Shown: positions 10,789 to 24,711 of the stretch, piece after piece
Layout of the letters: every line of letters starts with the position of its first letter
Numbering within the stretch: the first letter of the stretch is position 1
Origin: Auanema rhodensis
Taxonomy: Eukaryota > Nematoda > Chromadorea > Rhabditida > Rhabditidae
Direction of reading: 5' to 3'
Assembly: GCA_964057225.1 (NCBI GenBank)
Contig: OZ059900.1
Span: 7,636,501-7,700,500, forward strand
DNA length: 64,000 nt
The notes under the pieces: model-generated
Seen by the model: only the letters and a program-made list of their open reading frames with translations
Told to the model about the DNA's origin: nothing
Database searches by the model: none
Translations under genes and position numbers: made by a program

Positions 10789-13225
10789 ATGTTCATATAG
10801 GTGTATTTTGCACGAATATCAAAACTGATTGAAATATGGGCCTTTTTATGCTCAAAACGCCATATATTCAACGATTTTGGGTACAAAACATGTGAAAACT
10901 GTATGTTTTGATCAGACCCTTTGAGATATGGATTTGAAATTCAGGATTCATAAAATTCGACTATTTTTACATATATATGTCCAATTTTAACCACTTTGGT
11001 CAAAAAGGACCGAAAATATCAAGAATTGTTGGTTTTTTGGGGTTTGAAGGGCATTTTGGCAAAATCAGTCAAACTTTTGATCTTAAGCATATTTTTTTCT
11101 TCTAAAACGACTAAATGTATGAAATACTGTCATAGAATGTTCATATAGGTGTATTTTGCACGAATATCAAAACTGATTGAAATATGGGCCTTTTTATGCT
11201 CAAAACGCCATATATTCAACGATTTTGGGTACAAAACATGTGAAAACTGTATGTTTTGATCAGACCCTTTGAGATATGGATTTGAAATTCAGGATTCATA
11301 AACTTCGACTATTTCTACATATATATGTCCAATTTTAACCACTTTGGTCAAAAAGGACCGAAAATATCAAGAATTATTGGTTTTTTGGGGTTTGAAGGGC
11401 ATTTTGGCTAAATCAGTCAAACTTTTGATCTTAAGCATATTTTTTTCTTCTAAAACGACTAAATGTATGAAATACTGTCAAAGAATGTTCATATAGGTGT
11501 ATTTTGCACGAATATCAAAACTGATTGAAATATGGGCCTTTTTATGCTCAAAACGCCATATATTCAACGATTTTGGGTACAAAACATGTGAAAACTGTAT
11601 GTTTTGATCAGACCCTTTGAGATATGGATTTGAAATTCAGGATTCATAAACTTCGACTATTTCTACATATATAAGTTCAATTTTAACCACTTTGGTCAAA
11701 AAGGACCGAAAATATCAAGAATTATTGGTTTTTTGGGGTTTGAAGGGCATTTTGGCAAAATCAGTCAAACTTTTGATCTTAAGCATATTTTTTTCTTCTA
11801 AAACGACTAAATGTATGAAATACTGTCAAAGAATGTTCATATAGGTGTATTTTGCACGAATATGAAAACTGATTGAAATATGGGCCTTTTTATGCTCAAA
11901 ACGCCATATATTCAACGATTTTGGGTACAAAACATGTGAAAACTGTATGTTTTGATCAGACCCTTTGAGATATGGATTTGAAATTCAGGATTCATAAACT
12001 TTGACTATTTTCACATATATATGTCCAATTTTAACCACTTTAGTCAAAAAGGACCGAAAATATCAAGAATTATTGGTTTTTTGGGGTTTGAAGGGCATTT
12101 TGGCAAAATCAGTCAAACTTTTGATCTTAAGCATATTTTTTTCTTCTAAAACGACTAAATGTATGAAATACTGTCATAGAATGTTCATATAGGTGTATTT
12201 TGCACGAATATCAAAACTGATTGAAATATGGGCCTTTTTATGCTCAAAACGCCATATATTCAACGATTTTGGGTACAAAACATGTGAAAACTGTATGTTT
12301 TGATCAGACCCTTTGAGATATGGATTTGAAATTCAGGATTCATAAACTTTGACTATTTTTACATATATATGTCCAATTTTAACCACTTTGGTCAAAAAGG
12401 ACCGAAAATATCAAGAATTATTGGTTTTTTGGGGTTTGAAGGGCATTTTGGCTAAATCAGTCAAACTTTTGATCTTAAGCATATTTTTTTCTTCTAAAAC
12501 GACTAAATGTATGAAATACTGTCAAAGAATGTTCATATAGGTGTATTTTGCACGAATATCAAAACTGATTGAAATATGGGCCTTTTTATGCTCAAAACGC
12601 CATATATTCAACGATTTTGGGTACAAAACATGTGAAAACTGTATGTTTTGATCAGACCCTTTGAGATATGGATTTGAAATTCAGGATTCATAAACTTTGA
12701 CTATTTTTACATATATATGTCCAATTTTAACCACTTTGGTCAAAAAGGACCGAAAATATCAAGAATTATTGGTTTTTTGGGGTTTGAAGGGCATTTTGGC
12801 TAAATCAGTCAAACTTTTGATCTTAAGCATATTTTTTTCTTCTAAAACGACTAAATGTATGAAATACTGTCAAAGAATGTTCATATAGGTGTATTTTGCA
12901 CGAATATCAAAACTGATTGAAATATGGGCCTTTTTATGCTCAAAACGCCATATATTCAACGATTTTGGGTACAAAACATGTGAAAACTGTATGTTTTGAT
13001 CAGACCCTTTGAGATATGGATTTGAAATTCAGGATTCATAAAACTTTGACTATTTTCACATATATATGTCCAATTTTAACCACTTTGGTCAAAAAGGACC
13101 GAAAATATCAAGAATTATTGGTTTTTTGGGGTTTAAAGGGCATTTTGGCTGAATCAGTCAAACTTTTGATCTTAAGCATATTTTTTTCTTCTAAAACGAC
13201 TAAATGTATGAAATACTGTCAAAGA
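10789..13225. repeat. 7-monomer higher-order repeat, copy 1 (M32-M38)
   Basis: Order: A' with 240G; C with 273T; C with 190A and 193T; D with 210A; B; B; D with an extra A at 13040-13043. The first six slots match M39-M44 and M53-M58. 240G and 190A occur only in these three places in the window. M35 has a private GAATATGAAAAC change. The seventh unit, M38, differs from its counterparts in its right half and is entered separately. Confidence 0.88.
12877..13225. repeat. M38: hybrid monomer of 349 bp
   Basis: The left side has the extra A in CATAAAAC and 180C, as in M45 and M59. The right side has 258A, 273T, 274G and 345A, as in M31 and M52; M45 and M59 have 258G, 273T, 274A and 345T instead. 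M38 is followed by the A' unit with 240G, exactly as M31 and M52 are. The change of parent therefore falls between sites 181 and 257. This is what one unequal exchange between an M45-like and an M31-like unit would leave. Confidence 0.8.
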
Positions 13226-15662
13226 ATGTTCATATAGGTGTATTTTGCACGAATATCAAAACTGATTGAAATATGGGCCTTTTTATGCTCAAAACGCCAT
13301 ATATTCAACGATTTTGGGTACAAAACATGTGAAAACTGTATGTTTTGATCAGACCCTTTGAGATATGGATTTGAAATTCAGGATTCATAAAATTCGACTA
13401 TTTTTACATATATATGTCCAATTTTAACCACTTTGGTCAAAAAGGACCGAAAATATCAAGAATTGTTGGTTTTTTGGGGTTTGAAGGGCATTTTGGCAAA
13501 ATCAGTCAAACTTTTGATCTTAAGCATATTTTTTTCTTCTAAAACGACTAAATGTATGAAATACTGTCATAGAATGTTCATATAGGTGTATTTTGCACGA
13601 ATATCAAAACTGATTGAAATATGGGCCTTTTTATGCTCAAAACGCCATATATTCAACGATTTTGGGTACAAAACATGTGAAAACTGTATGTTTTGATCAG
13701 ACCCTTTGAGATATGGATTTGAAATTCAGGATTCATAAACTTCGACTATTTCTACATATATATGTCCAATTTTAACCACTTTGGTCAAAAAGGACCGAAA
13801 ATATCAAGAATTATTGGTTTTTTGGGGTTTGAAGGGCATTTTGGCTAAATCAGTCAAACTTTTGATCTTAAGCATATTTTTTTCTTCTAAAACGACTAAA
13901 TGTATGAAATACTGTCAAAGAATGTTCATATAGGTGTATTTTGCACGAATATCAAAACTGATTGAAATATGGGCCTTTTTATGCTCAAAACGCCATATAT
14001 TCAACGATTTTGGGTACAAAACATGTGAAAACTGTATGTTTTGATCAGACCCTTTGAGATATGGATTTGAAATTCAGGATTCATAAACTTCGACTATTTC
14101 TACATATATAAGTTCAATTTTAACCACTTTGGTCAAAAAGGACCGAAAATATCAAGAATTATTGGTTTTTTGGGGTTTGAAGGGCATTTTGGCAAAATCA
14201 GTCAAACTTTTGATCTTAAGCATATTTTTTTCTTCTAAAACGACTAAATGTATGAAATACTGTCAAAGAATGTTCATATAGGTGTATTTTGCACGAATAT
14301 CAAAACTGATTGAAATATGGGCCTTTTTATGCTCAAAACGCCATATATTCAACGATTTTGGGTACAAAACATGTGAAAACTGTATGTTTTGATCAGACCC
14401 TTTGAGATATGGATTTGAAATTCAGGATTCATAAACTTTGACTATTTTCACATATATATGTCCAATTTTAACCACTTTAGTCAAAAAGGACCGAAAATAT
14501 CAAGAATTATTGGTTTTTTGGGGTTTGAAGGGCATTTTGGCAAAATCAGTCAAACTTTTGATCTTAAGCATATTTTTTTCTTCTAAAACGACTAAATGTA
14601 TGAAATACTGTCATAGAATGTTCATATAGGTGTATTTTGCACGAATATCAAAACTGATTGAAATATGGGCCTTTTTATGCTCAAAACGCCATATATTCAA
14701 CGATTTTGGGTACAAAACATGTGAAAACTGTATGTTTTGATCAGACCCTTTGAGATATGGATTTGAAATTCAGGATTCATAAACTTTGACTATTTTTACA
14801 TATATATGTCCAATTTTAACCACTTTGGTCAAAAAGGACCGAAAATATCAAGAATTATTGGTTTTTTGGGGTTTGAAGGGCATTTTGGCTAAATCAGTCA
14901 AACTTTTGATCTTAAGCATATTTTTTTCTTCTAAAACGACTAAATGTATGAAATACTGTCAAAGAATGTTCATATAGGTGTATTTTGCACGAATATCAAA
15001 ACTGATTGAAATATGGGCCTTTTTATGCTCAAAACGCCATATATTCAACGATTTTGGGTACAAAACATGTGAAAACTGTATGTTTTGATCAGACCCTTTG
15101 AGATATGGATTTGAAATTCAGGATTCATAAACTTTGACTATTTTTACATATATATGTCCAATTTTAACCACTTTGGTCAAAAAGGACCGAAAATATCAAG
15201 AATTATTGGTTTTTTGGGGTTTGAAGGGCATTTTGGCTAAATCAGTCAAACTTTTGATCTTAAGCATATTTTTTTCTTCTAAAACGACTAAATGTATGAA
15301 ATACTGTCAAAGAATGTTCATATAGGTGTATTTTGCACGAATATCAAAACTGATTGAAATATGGGCCTTTTTATGCTCAAAACGCCATATATTCAACGAT
15401 TTTGGGTACAAAACATGTGAAAACTGTATGTTTTGATCAGACCCTTTGAGATATGGATTTGAAATTCAGGATTCATAAAACTTTGACTATTTTCACATAT
15501 ATATGTCCAATTTTAACCACTTTGGTCAAAAAGGACCGAAAATATCAAGAATTATTGGTTTTTTGGGGTTTGAAGGGCATTTTGGCTAAATCAGTCAAAC
15601 TTTTGATCTTAAGCATATTTTTTTCTTCTAAAACGACTAAATGTATGAAATACTGTCATAGA
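13226..15662. repeat. 7-monomer higher-order repeat, copy 2 (M39-M45)
   Basis: Slots follow copy 1: A' with 240G, C with 273T, C with 190A, D with 210A, B, B, then a 349-bp D unit with an extra A at 15477-15480, 273T and 345T. It starts 2,437 bp after copy 1, which is seven monomers plus the one-base insertion. Confidence 0.88.
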
Positions 15663-18098
15663 ATGTTCATATAGGTGTATTTTGCACGAATATCAAAACT
15701 GATTGAAATATGGGCCTTTTTATGCTCAAAACGCCATATATTCAACAATTTTGGGTACAAAACATGTGAAAACTGTATGTTTTGATCAGACCCTTTGAGA
15801 TATGGATTTAAAATTCAGGATTCATAAAATTCGACTATTTTTACATATATATGTCCAATTTTAACCACTTTGGTCAAAAAGGACCGAAAATATCAAGAAT
15901 TATTGGTTTTTTGGGGTTTGAAGGGCATTTTGGCAAAATCAGTCAAACTTTTGATCTTAAGCATATTTTTTTCTTCTAAAACGACTAAATGTATGAAATA
16001 CTGTCATAGAATGTTCATATAGGTGTATTTTGCACGAATATCAAAACTGATTGAAATATGGGCCTTTTTATGCTCAAAACGCCATATATTCAACGATTTT
16101 GGGTACAAAACATGTGAAAACTGTATGTTTTGATCAGAACCTTTGAGATATGGATTTGAAATTCAGGACTCATAAACTTTGACTATTTTTACATATATAT
16201 GTCCAATTTCAACCACTTTGGTCAAAAAGGACCGAAAATATCAAGAATTATTGGTTTTTTGGGGTTTAAAGGGCATTTTGGCTGAATCAGTCAAACTTTT
16301 GATCTTAAGCATATTTTTTTCTTCTAAAACGACTAAATGTATGAAATACTGTCAAAGAATGTTCATATAGGTGTATTTTGCACGAATATCAAAACTGATT
16401 GAAATATGGGCCTTTTTATGCTCAAAACGCCATATATTCAACGATTTTGGGTACAAAACATGTGAAAACTGTATGTTTTGATCAGACCCTTTGAGATATG
16501 GATTTGAAATTCAGGATTCATAAAATTCGACTATTTTTACATATATATGTCCAATTTTAACCACTTTGGTCAAAAAGGACCGAAAATATCAAGAATTATT
16601 GGTTTTTTGGGGTTTGAAGGGCATTTTGGCAAAATCAGTCAAACTTTTGATCTTAAGCATATTTTTTTCTTCTAAAACGACTAAATGTATGAAATACTGT
16701 CATAGAATGTTCATATAGGTGTATTTTGCACGAATATCAAAACTGATTGAAATATGGGCCTTTTTATGCTCAAAACGCCATATATTCAACGATTTTGGGT
16801 ACAAAACATGTGAAAACTGTATGTTTTGATCAGACCCTTTGAGATATGGATTTGAAATTCAGGACTCATAAACTTTGACTATTTTTACATATATATGTCC
16901 AATTTCAACCACTTTGGTCAAAAAGGACCGAAAATATCAAGAATTATTGGTTTTTTGGGGTTTAAAGGGCATTTTGGCTGAATCAGTCAAACTTTTGATC
17001 TTAAGCATATTTTTTTCTTCTAAAACGACTAAATGTATGAAATACTGTCAAAGAATGTTCATATAGGTGTATTTTGCACGAATATCAAAACTGATTGAAA
17101 TATGGGCCTTTTTATGCTCAAAACGCCATATATTCAACGATTTTGGGTACAAAACATGTGAAAACTGTATGTTTTGATCAGACCCTTTGAGATATGGATT
17201 TGAAATTCAGGATTCATAAACTTTGACTATTTTCACATATATATGTCCAATTTTAACCACTTTGGTCAAAAAGGACCGAAAATATCAAGAATTATTGGTT
17301 TTTTGGGGTTTGAAGGGCATTTTGGCTAAATCAGTCAAACTTTTGATCTTAAGCATATTTTTTTCTTCTAAAACGACTAAATGTATGAAATACTGTCATA
17401 GAATGTTCATATAGGTGTATTTTGCACGAATATCAAAACTGATTGAAATATGGGCCTTTTTATGCTCAAAACGCCATATATTCAACGATTTTGGGTACAA
17501 AACATGTGAAAACTGTATGTTTTGATCAGACCCTTTGAGATATGGATTTAAAATTCAGGATTCATAAAATTCGACTATTTTTACATATATATGTCCAATT
17601 TTAACCACTTTGGTCAAAAAGGACCGAAAATATCAAGAATTATTGGTTTTTTGGGGTTTGAAGGGCATTTTGGCAAAATCAGTCAAACTTTTGATCTTAA
17701 GCATATTTTTTTCTTCTAAAACGACTAAATGTATGAAATACTGTCATAGAATGTTCATATAGGTGTATTTTGCACGAATATCAAAACTGATTGAAATATG
17801 GGCCTTTTTATGCTCAAAACGCCATATATTCAACGATTTTGGGTACAAAACATGTGAAAACTGTATGTTTTGATCAGAACCTTTGAGATATGGATTTGAA
17901 ATTCAGGATTCATAAACTTCGACTATTTCTACATATATATGTCCAATTTTAACCACTTTGGTCAAAAAGGACCGAAAATATCAAGAATTATTGGTTTTTT
18001 GGGGTTTAAAGGGCATTTTGGCTGAATCAGTCAAACTTTTGATCTTAAGCATATTTTTTTCTTCTAAAACGACTAAATGTATGAAATACTGTCAAAGA
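15663..18098. repeat. M46-M52: second copy of the A/tail-TG block, with an insertion
   Basis: M46 A, M47 tail-TG with CAGAACC, M48 A', M49 tail-TG, M50 D with 273T and 345T, M51 A, M52 class C tail-TG with CAGAACC. It matches M26-M31 except that single M30 (A') is replaced by the pair M50-M51 (D then A). The same D-A pair is seen at M45-M46, M59-M60, M65-M66 and M77-M78. M46 has a private CAACAATT change. Confidence 0.82.
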
Positions 18099-20535
18099 AT
18101 GTTCATATAGGTGTATTTTGCACGAATATCAAAACTGATTGAAATATGGGCCTTTTTATGCTCAAAACGCCATATATTCAACGATTTTGGGTACAAAACA
18201 TGTGAAAACTGTATGTTTTGATCAGACCCTTTGAGATATGGATTTGAAATTCAGGATTCATAAAATTCGACTATTTTTACATATATATGTCCAATTTTAA
18301 CCACTTTGGTCAAAAAGGACCGAAAATATCAAGAATTGTTGGTTTTTTGGGGTTTGAAGGGCATTTTGGCAAAATCAGTCAAACTTTTGATCTTAAGCAT
18401 ATTTTTTTCTTCTAAAACGACTAAATGTATGAAATACTGTCATAGAATGTTCATATAGGTGTATTTTGCACGAATATCAAAACTGATTGAAATATGGGCC
18501 TTTTTATGCTCAAAACGCCATATATTCAACGATTTTGGGTACAAAACATGTGAAAACTGTATGTTTTGATCAGACCCTTTGAGATATGGATTTGAAATTC
18601 AGGATTCATAAACTTCGACTATTTCTACATATATATGTCCAATTTTAACCACTTTGGTCAAAAAGGACCGAAAATATCAAGAATTATTGGTTTTTTGGGG
18701 TTTGAAGGGCATTTTGGCTAAATCAGTCAAACTTTTGATCTTAAGCATATTTTTTTCTTCTAAAACGACTAAATGTATGAAATACTGTCAAAGAATGTTC
18801 ATATAGGTGTATTTTGCACGAATATCAAAACTGATTGAAATATGGGCCTTTTTATGCTCAAAACGCCATATATTCAACGATTTTGGGTACAAAACATGTG
18901 AAAACTGTATGTTTTGATCAGACCCTTTGAGATATGGATTTGAAATTCAGGATTCATAAACTTCGACTATTTCTACATATATAAGTTCAATTTTAACCAC
19001 TTTGGTCAAAAAGGACCGAAAATATCAAGAATTATTGGTTTTTTGGGGTTTGAAGGGCATTTTGGCAAAATCAGTCAAACTTTTGATCTTAAGCATATTT
19101 TTTTCTTCTAAAACGACTAAATGTATGAAATACTGTCAAAGAATGTTCATATAGGTGTATTTTGCACGAATATCAAAACTGATTGAAATATGGGCCTTTT
19201 TATGCTCAAAACGCCATATATTCAACGATTTTGGGTACAAAACATGTGAAAACTGTATGTTTTGATCAGACCCTTTGAGATATGGATTTGAAATTCAGGA
19301 TTCATAAACTTTGACTATTTTCACATATATATGTCCAATTTTAACCACTTTAGTCAAAAAGGACCGAAAATATCAAGAATTATTGGTTTTTTGGGGTTTG
19401 AAGGGCATTTTGGCAAAATCAGTCAAACTTTTGATCTTAAGCATATTTTTTTCTTCTAAAACGACTAAATGTATGAAATACTGTCATAGAATGTTCATAT
19501 AGGTGTATTTTGCACGAATATCAAAACTGATTGAAATATGGGCCTTTTTATGCTCAAAACGCCATATATTCAACGATTTTGGGTACAAAACATGTGAAAA
19601 CTGTATGTTTTGATCAGACCCTTTGAGATATGGATTTGAAATTCAGGATTCATAAACTTTGACTATTTTTACATATATATGTCCAATTTTAACCACTTTG
19701 GTCAAAAAGGACCGAAAATATCAAGAATTATTGGTTTTTTGGGGTTTGAAGGGCATTTTGGCTAAATCAGTCAAACTTTTGATCTTAAGCATATTTTTTT
19801 CTTCTAAAACGACTAAATGTATGAAATACTGTCAAAGAATGTTCATATAGGTGTATTTTGCACGAATATCAAAACTGATTGAAATATGGGCCTTTTTATG
19901 CTCAAAACGCCATATATTCAACGATTTTGGGTACAAAACATGTGAAAACTGTATGTTTTGATCAGACCCTTTGAGATATGGATTTGAAATTCAGGATTCA
20001 TAAACTTTGACTATTTTTACATATATATGTCCAATTTTAACCACTTTGGTCAAAAAGGACCGAAAATATCAAGAATTATTGGTTTTTTGGGGTTTGAAGG
20101 GCATTTTGGCTAAATCAGTCAAACTTTTGATCTTAAGCATATTTTTTTCTTCTAAAACGACTAAATGTATGAAATACTGTCAAAGAATGTTCATATAGGT
20201 GTATTTTGCACGAATATCAAAACTGATTGAAATATGGGCCTTTTTATGCTCAAAACGCCATATATTCAACGATTTTGGGTACAAAACATGTGAAAACTGT
20301 ATGTTTTGATCAGACCCTTTGAGATATGGATTTGAAATTCAGGATTCATAAAACTTTGACTATTTTCACATATATATGTCCAATTTTAACCACTTTGGTC
20401 AAAAAGGACCGAAAATATCAAGAATTATTGGTTTTTTGGGGTTTGAAGGGCATTTTGGCTAAATCAGTCAAACTTTTGATCTTAAGCATATTTTTTTCTT
20501 CTAAAACGACTAAATGTATGAAATACTGTCATAGA
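18099..20535. repeat. 7-monomer higher-order repeat, copy 3 (M53-M59)
   Basis: Same seven slots as M39-M45, including 240G, 190A, 210A, and the 349-bp last unit with the extra A at 20350-20353, 273T and 345T. It starts 4,873 bp after copy 2, equal to 14 monomers plus one base, with the M46-M52 block between. Confidence 0.88.
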
Positions 20536-21231
20536 ATGTTCATATAGGTGTATTTTGCACGAATATCAAAACTGATTGAAATATGGGCCTTTTTATGCTC
20601 AAAACGCCATATATTCAACGATTTTGGGTACAAAACATGTGAAAACTGTATGTTTTGATCAGACCCTTTGAGATATGGATTTAAAATTCAGGATTCATAA
20701 AATTCGACTATTTTTACATATATATGTCCAATTTTAACCACTTTGGTCAAAAAGGACCGAAAATATCAAGAATTATTGGTTTTTTGGGGTTTGAAGGGCA
20801 TTTTGGCAAAATCAGTCAAACTTTTGATCTTAAGCATATTTTTTTCTTCTAAAACGACTAAATGTATGAAATACTGTCATAGAATGTTCATATAGGTGTA
20901 TTTTGCACGAATATCAAAACTGATTGAAATATGGGCCTTTTTATGCTCAAAACGCCATATATTCAACGATTTTGGGTACAAAACATGTGAAAACTGTATG
21001 TTTTGATCAGACCCTTTGAGATATGGATTTGAAATTCAGGATTCATAAACTTTGACTATTTTTACATATATATGTTCAATTTTAACCACTTTGGTCAAAA
21101 AGGACCGAAAATATCAAGAATTATTGGTTTTTTGGGGTTTGAAGGGCATTTTGGCAAAATCAGTCAAACTTTTGATCTTAAGCATATTTTTTTCTTCTAA
21201 AACGACTAAATGTATGAAATACTGTCATAGA
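20536..21231. repeat. M60-M61: A and G units
   Basis: M60 is class A and M61 class G with 273A and 345T. They link the third 7-monomer copy to the long duplicated block. I see nothing else in them. Confidence 0.8.
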
Positions 21232-24200
21232 ATGTTCATATAGGTGTATTTTGCACGAATATCAAAACTGATTGAAATATGGGCCTTTTTATGCTCAAAA
21301 CGCCATATATTCAACGATTTTGGGTACAAAACATGTGAAAACTGTATGTTTTGATCAGACCCTTTGAGATATGGATTTGAAATTCAGGATTCATAAACTT
21401 TGACTATTTTTACATATATATGTCCAATTTTAACCACTTTGGTCAAAAAGGACCGAAAATATCAAGAATTATTGGTTTTTTGGGGTTTGAAGGGCATTTT
21501 GGCTAAATCAGTCAAACTTTTGATCTTAAGCATATTTTTTTCTTCTAAAACGACTAAATGTATGAAATACTGTCAAAGAATGTTCATATAGGTGTATTTT
21601 GCACGAATATCAAAACTGATTGAAATATGGGCCTTTTTATGCTCAAAACGCCATATATTCAACGATTTTGGGTACAAAACATGTGAAAACTGTATGTTTT
21701 GATCAGACCCTTTGAGATATGGATTTAAAATTCAGGATTCATAAAATTCGACTATTTTTACATATATATGTCCAATTTTAACCACTTTGGTCAAAAAGGA
21801 CCGAAAATATCAAGAATTATTGGTTTTTTGGGGTTTGAAGGGCATTTTGGCAAAATCAGTCAAACTTTTGATCTTAAGCATATTTTTTTCTTCTAAAACG
21901 ACTAAATGTATGAAATACTGTCATAGAATGTTCATATAGGTGTATTTTGCACGAATATCAAAACTGATTGAAATATGGGCCTTTTTATGCTCAAAACGCC
22001 ATATATTCAACGATTTTGGGTACAAAACATGTGAAAACTGTATGTTTTGATCAGACCCTTTGAGATATGGATTTGAAATTCAGGATTCATAAACTTTGAC
22101 TATTTTTACATATATATGTCCAATTTTAACCACTTTGGTCAAAAAGGACCGAAAATATCAAGAATTATTGGTTTTTTGGGGTTTGAAGGGCATTTTGGCT
22201 AAATCAGTCAAACTTTTGATCTTAAGCATATTTTTTTCTTCTAAAACGACTAAATGTATGAAATACTGTCAAAGAATGTTCATATAGGTGTATTTTGCAC
22301 GAATATCAAAACTGATTGAAATATGGGCCTTTTTATGCTCAAAACGCCATATATTCAACGATTTTGGGTACAAAACATGTGAAAACTGTATGTTTTGATC
22401 AGACCCTTTGAGATATGGATTTGAAATTCAGGATTCATAAACTTTGACTATTTTCACATATATATGTCCAATTTTAACCACTTTGGTCAAAAAGGACCGA
22501 AAATATCAAGAATTATTGGTTTTTTGGGGTTTGAAGGGCATTTTGGCTAAATCAGTCAAACTTTTGATCTTAAGCATATTTTTTTCTTCTAAAACGACTA
22601 AATGTATGAAATACTGTCATAGAATGTTCATATAGGTGTATTTTGCACGAATATCAAAACTGATTGAAATATGGGCCTTTTTATGCTCAAAACGCCATAT
22701 ATTCAACGATTTTGGGTACAAAACATGTGAAAACTGTATGTTTTGATCAGACCCTTTGAGATATGGATTTAAAATTCAGGATTCATAAAATTCGACTATT
22801 TTTACATATATATGTCCAATTTTAACCACTTTGGTCAAAAAGGACCGAAAATATCAAGAATTATTGGTTTTTTGGGGTTTGAAGGGCATTTTGGCAAAAT
22901 CAGTCAAACTTTTGATCTTAAGCATATTTTTTTCTTCTAAAACGACTAAATGTATGAAATACTGTCATAGAATGTTCATATAGGTGTATTTTGCACGAAT
23001 ATCAAAACTGATTGAAATATGGGCCTTTTTATGCTCAAAACGCCATATATTCAACGATTTTGGGTACAAAACATGTGAAAACTGTATGTTTTGATCAGAC
23101 CCTTTGAGATATGGATTTGAAATTCAGGATTCATAAACTTTGACTATTTTTACATATATATGTTCAATTTTAACCACTTTGGTCAAAAAGGACCGAAAAT
23201 ATCAAGAATTATTGGTTTTTTGGGGTTTGAAGGGCATTTTGGCAAAATCAGTCAAACTTTTGATCTTAAGCATATTTTTTTCTTCTAAAACGACTAAATG
23301 TATGAAATACTGTCATAGAATGTTCATATATGTGTATTTTGCACGAATATCAAAACTGATTGAAATATGGGCCTTTTTATGCTCAAAACGCCATATATTC
23401 AACGATTTTGGGTACAAAACATGTGAAAACTGTATGTTTTGATCAGACCCTTTGAGATATGGATTTGAAATTCAGGATTCATAAACTTCGACTATTTCTA
23501 CATATATATGTCCAATTTTAACCACTTTGGTCAAAAAGGACCGAAAGTATCAAGAATTATTGGTTTTTTGGGGTTTGAAGGGCATTTTGGCTAAATCAGT
23601 CAAACTTTTGATCTTAAGCATATTTTTTTCTTCTAAAACGACTAAATGTATGAAATACTGTCAAAGAATGTTCATATAGGTGTATTTTGCACGAATATCA
23701 AAACTGATTGAAATATGGGCCTTTTTATGCTCAAAACGCCATATATTCAACGATTTTGGGTACAAAACATGTGAAAACTGTATGTTTTGATCAGACCCTT
23801 TGAGATATGGATTTAAAATTCAGGATTCATAAAATTCGACTATTTTCACATATATATGTCCAATTTTAACCACTTTGGTCAAAAAGGACCGAAAATATCA
23901 AGAATTATTGGTTTTTTGGGGTTTGAAGGGCATTTTGGCAAAATCAGTCAAACTTTTGATCTTAAGCATATTTTTTTCTTCTAAAACGACTAAATGTATG
24001 AAATACTGTCATAGAATGTTCATATAGGTGTATTTTGCACGAATATCAAAACTGATTGAAATATGGGCCTTTTTATGCTCAAAACGCCATATATTCAACG
24101 ATTTTGGGTACAAAACATGTGAAAACTGTATGTTTTGATCAGACCTTTTGAGATATGGATTTAAAATTCAGGATTCATAAAATTCGACTATTTTTACATA

Positions 24201-24711
24201 TATGTGTCCAATTTTAACCACTTTGGTCAAAAAGGACCGAAAATATCAAGAATTATTGGTTTTTTGGGGTTTGAAGGGCATTTTGGCAAAATCAGTCAAA
24301 CTTTTGATCTTAAGCATATTTTTTTCTTCTAAAACGACTAAATGTATGAAATACTGTCATAGAATGTTCATATAGGTGTATTTTGCACGAATATCAAAAC
24401 TGATTGAAATATGGGCCTTTTTATGCTCAAAACGCCATATATTCAACGATTTTGGGTACAAAACATGTGAAAACTGTATGTTTTGATCAGACCCTTTGAG
24501 ATATGGATTTGAAATTCAGGATTCATAAACTTTGACTATTTTTACATATATATGTTCAATTTTAACCACTTTGGTCAAAAAGGACCGAAAATATCAAGAA
24601 TTATTGGTTTTTTGGGGTTTGAAGGGCATTTTGGCAAAATCAGTCAAACTTTTGATCTTAAGCATATTTTTTTCTTCTAAAACGACTAAATGTATGAAAT
24701 ACTGTCATAGA
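21232..24711. repeat. 10-monomer duplicated block, copy 1 (M62-M71)
   Basis: Order: B, A, B, D, A, G, C with GAAAGTATC, A with 180C, A with TATGTG, G. The same order recurs exactly 6,960 bp downstream. By eye I find six base differences in 3,480: 22392 G/29352 C, 22445 T/29405 C, 23331 T/30291 G, 23847 C/30807 T, 24146 T/31106 C and 24271 T/31231 G. The two rare markers (GAAAGTATC in M68, TATGTG in M70) occur only in the two copies. The T at 23331 removes a TAG present in other units and lengthens a chance reading frame. Confidence 0.9.

Noticed and set aside
13016-13237. ATG-started 73-codon frames at 13016, 15453 and 20326.
   Set aside because: They result from the one-base insertion in the seventh slot of the 7-monomer repeat, which joins an upstream ATG to the usual frame. 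There is no independent coding evidence.
23140-23442. A 100-codon frame, the longest in the window.
   Set aside because: It arises only because T at 23331 removes the usual TAG, and it ends in the next unit. The sister copy at 30291 has the stop. It is a chance read-through in satellite DNA.
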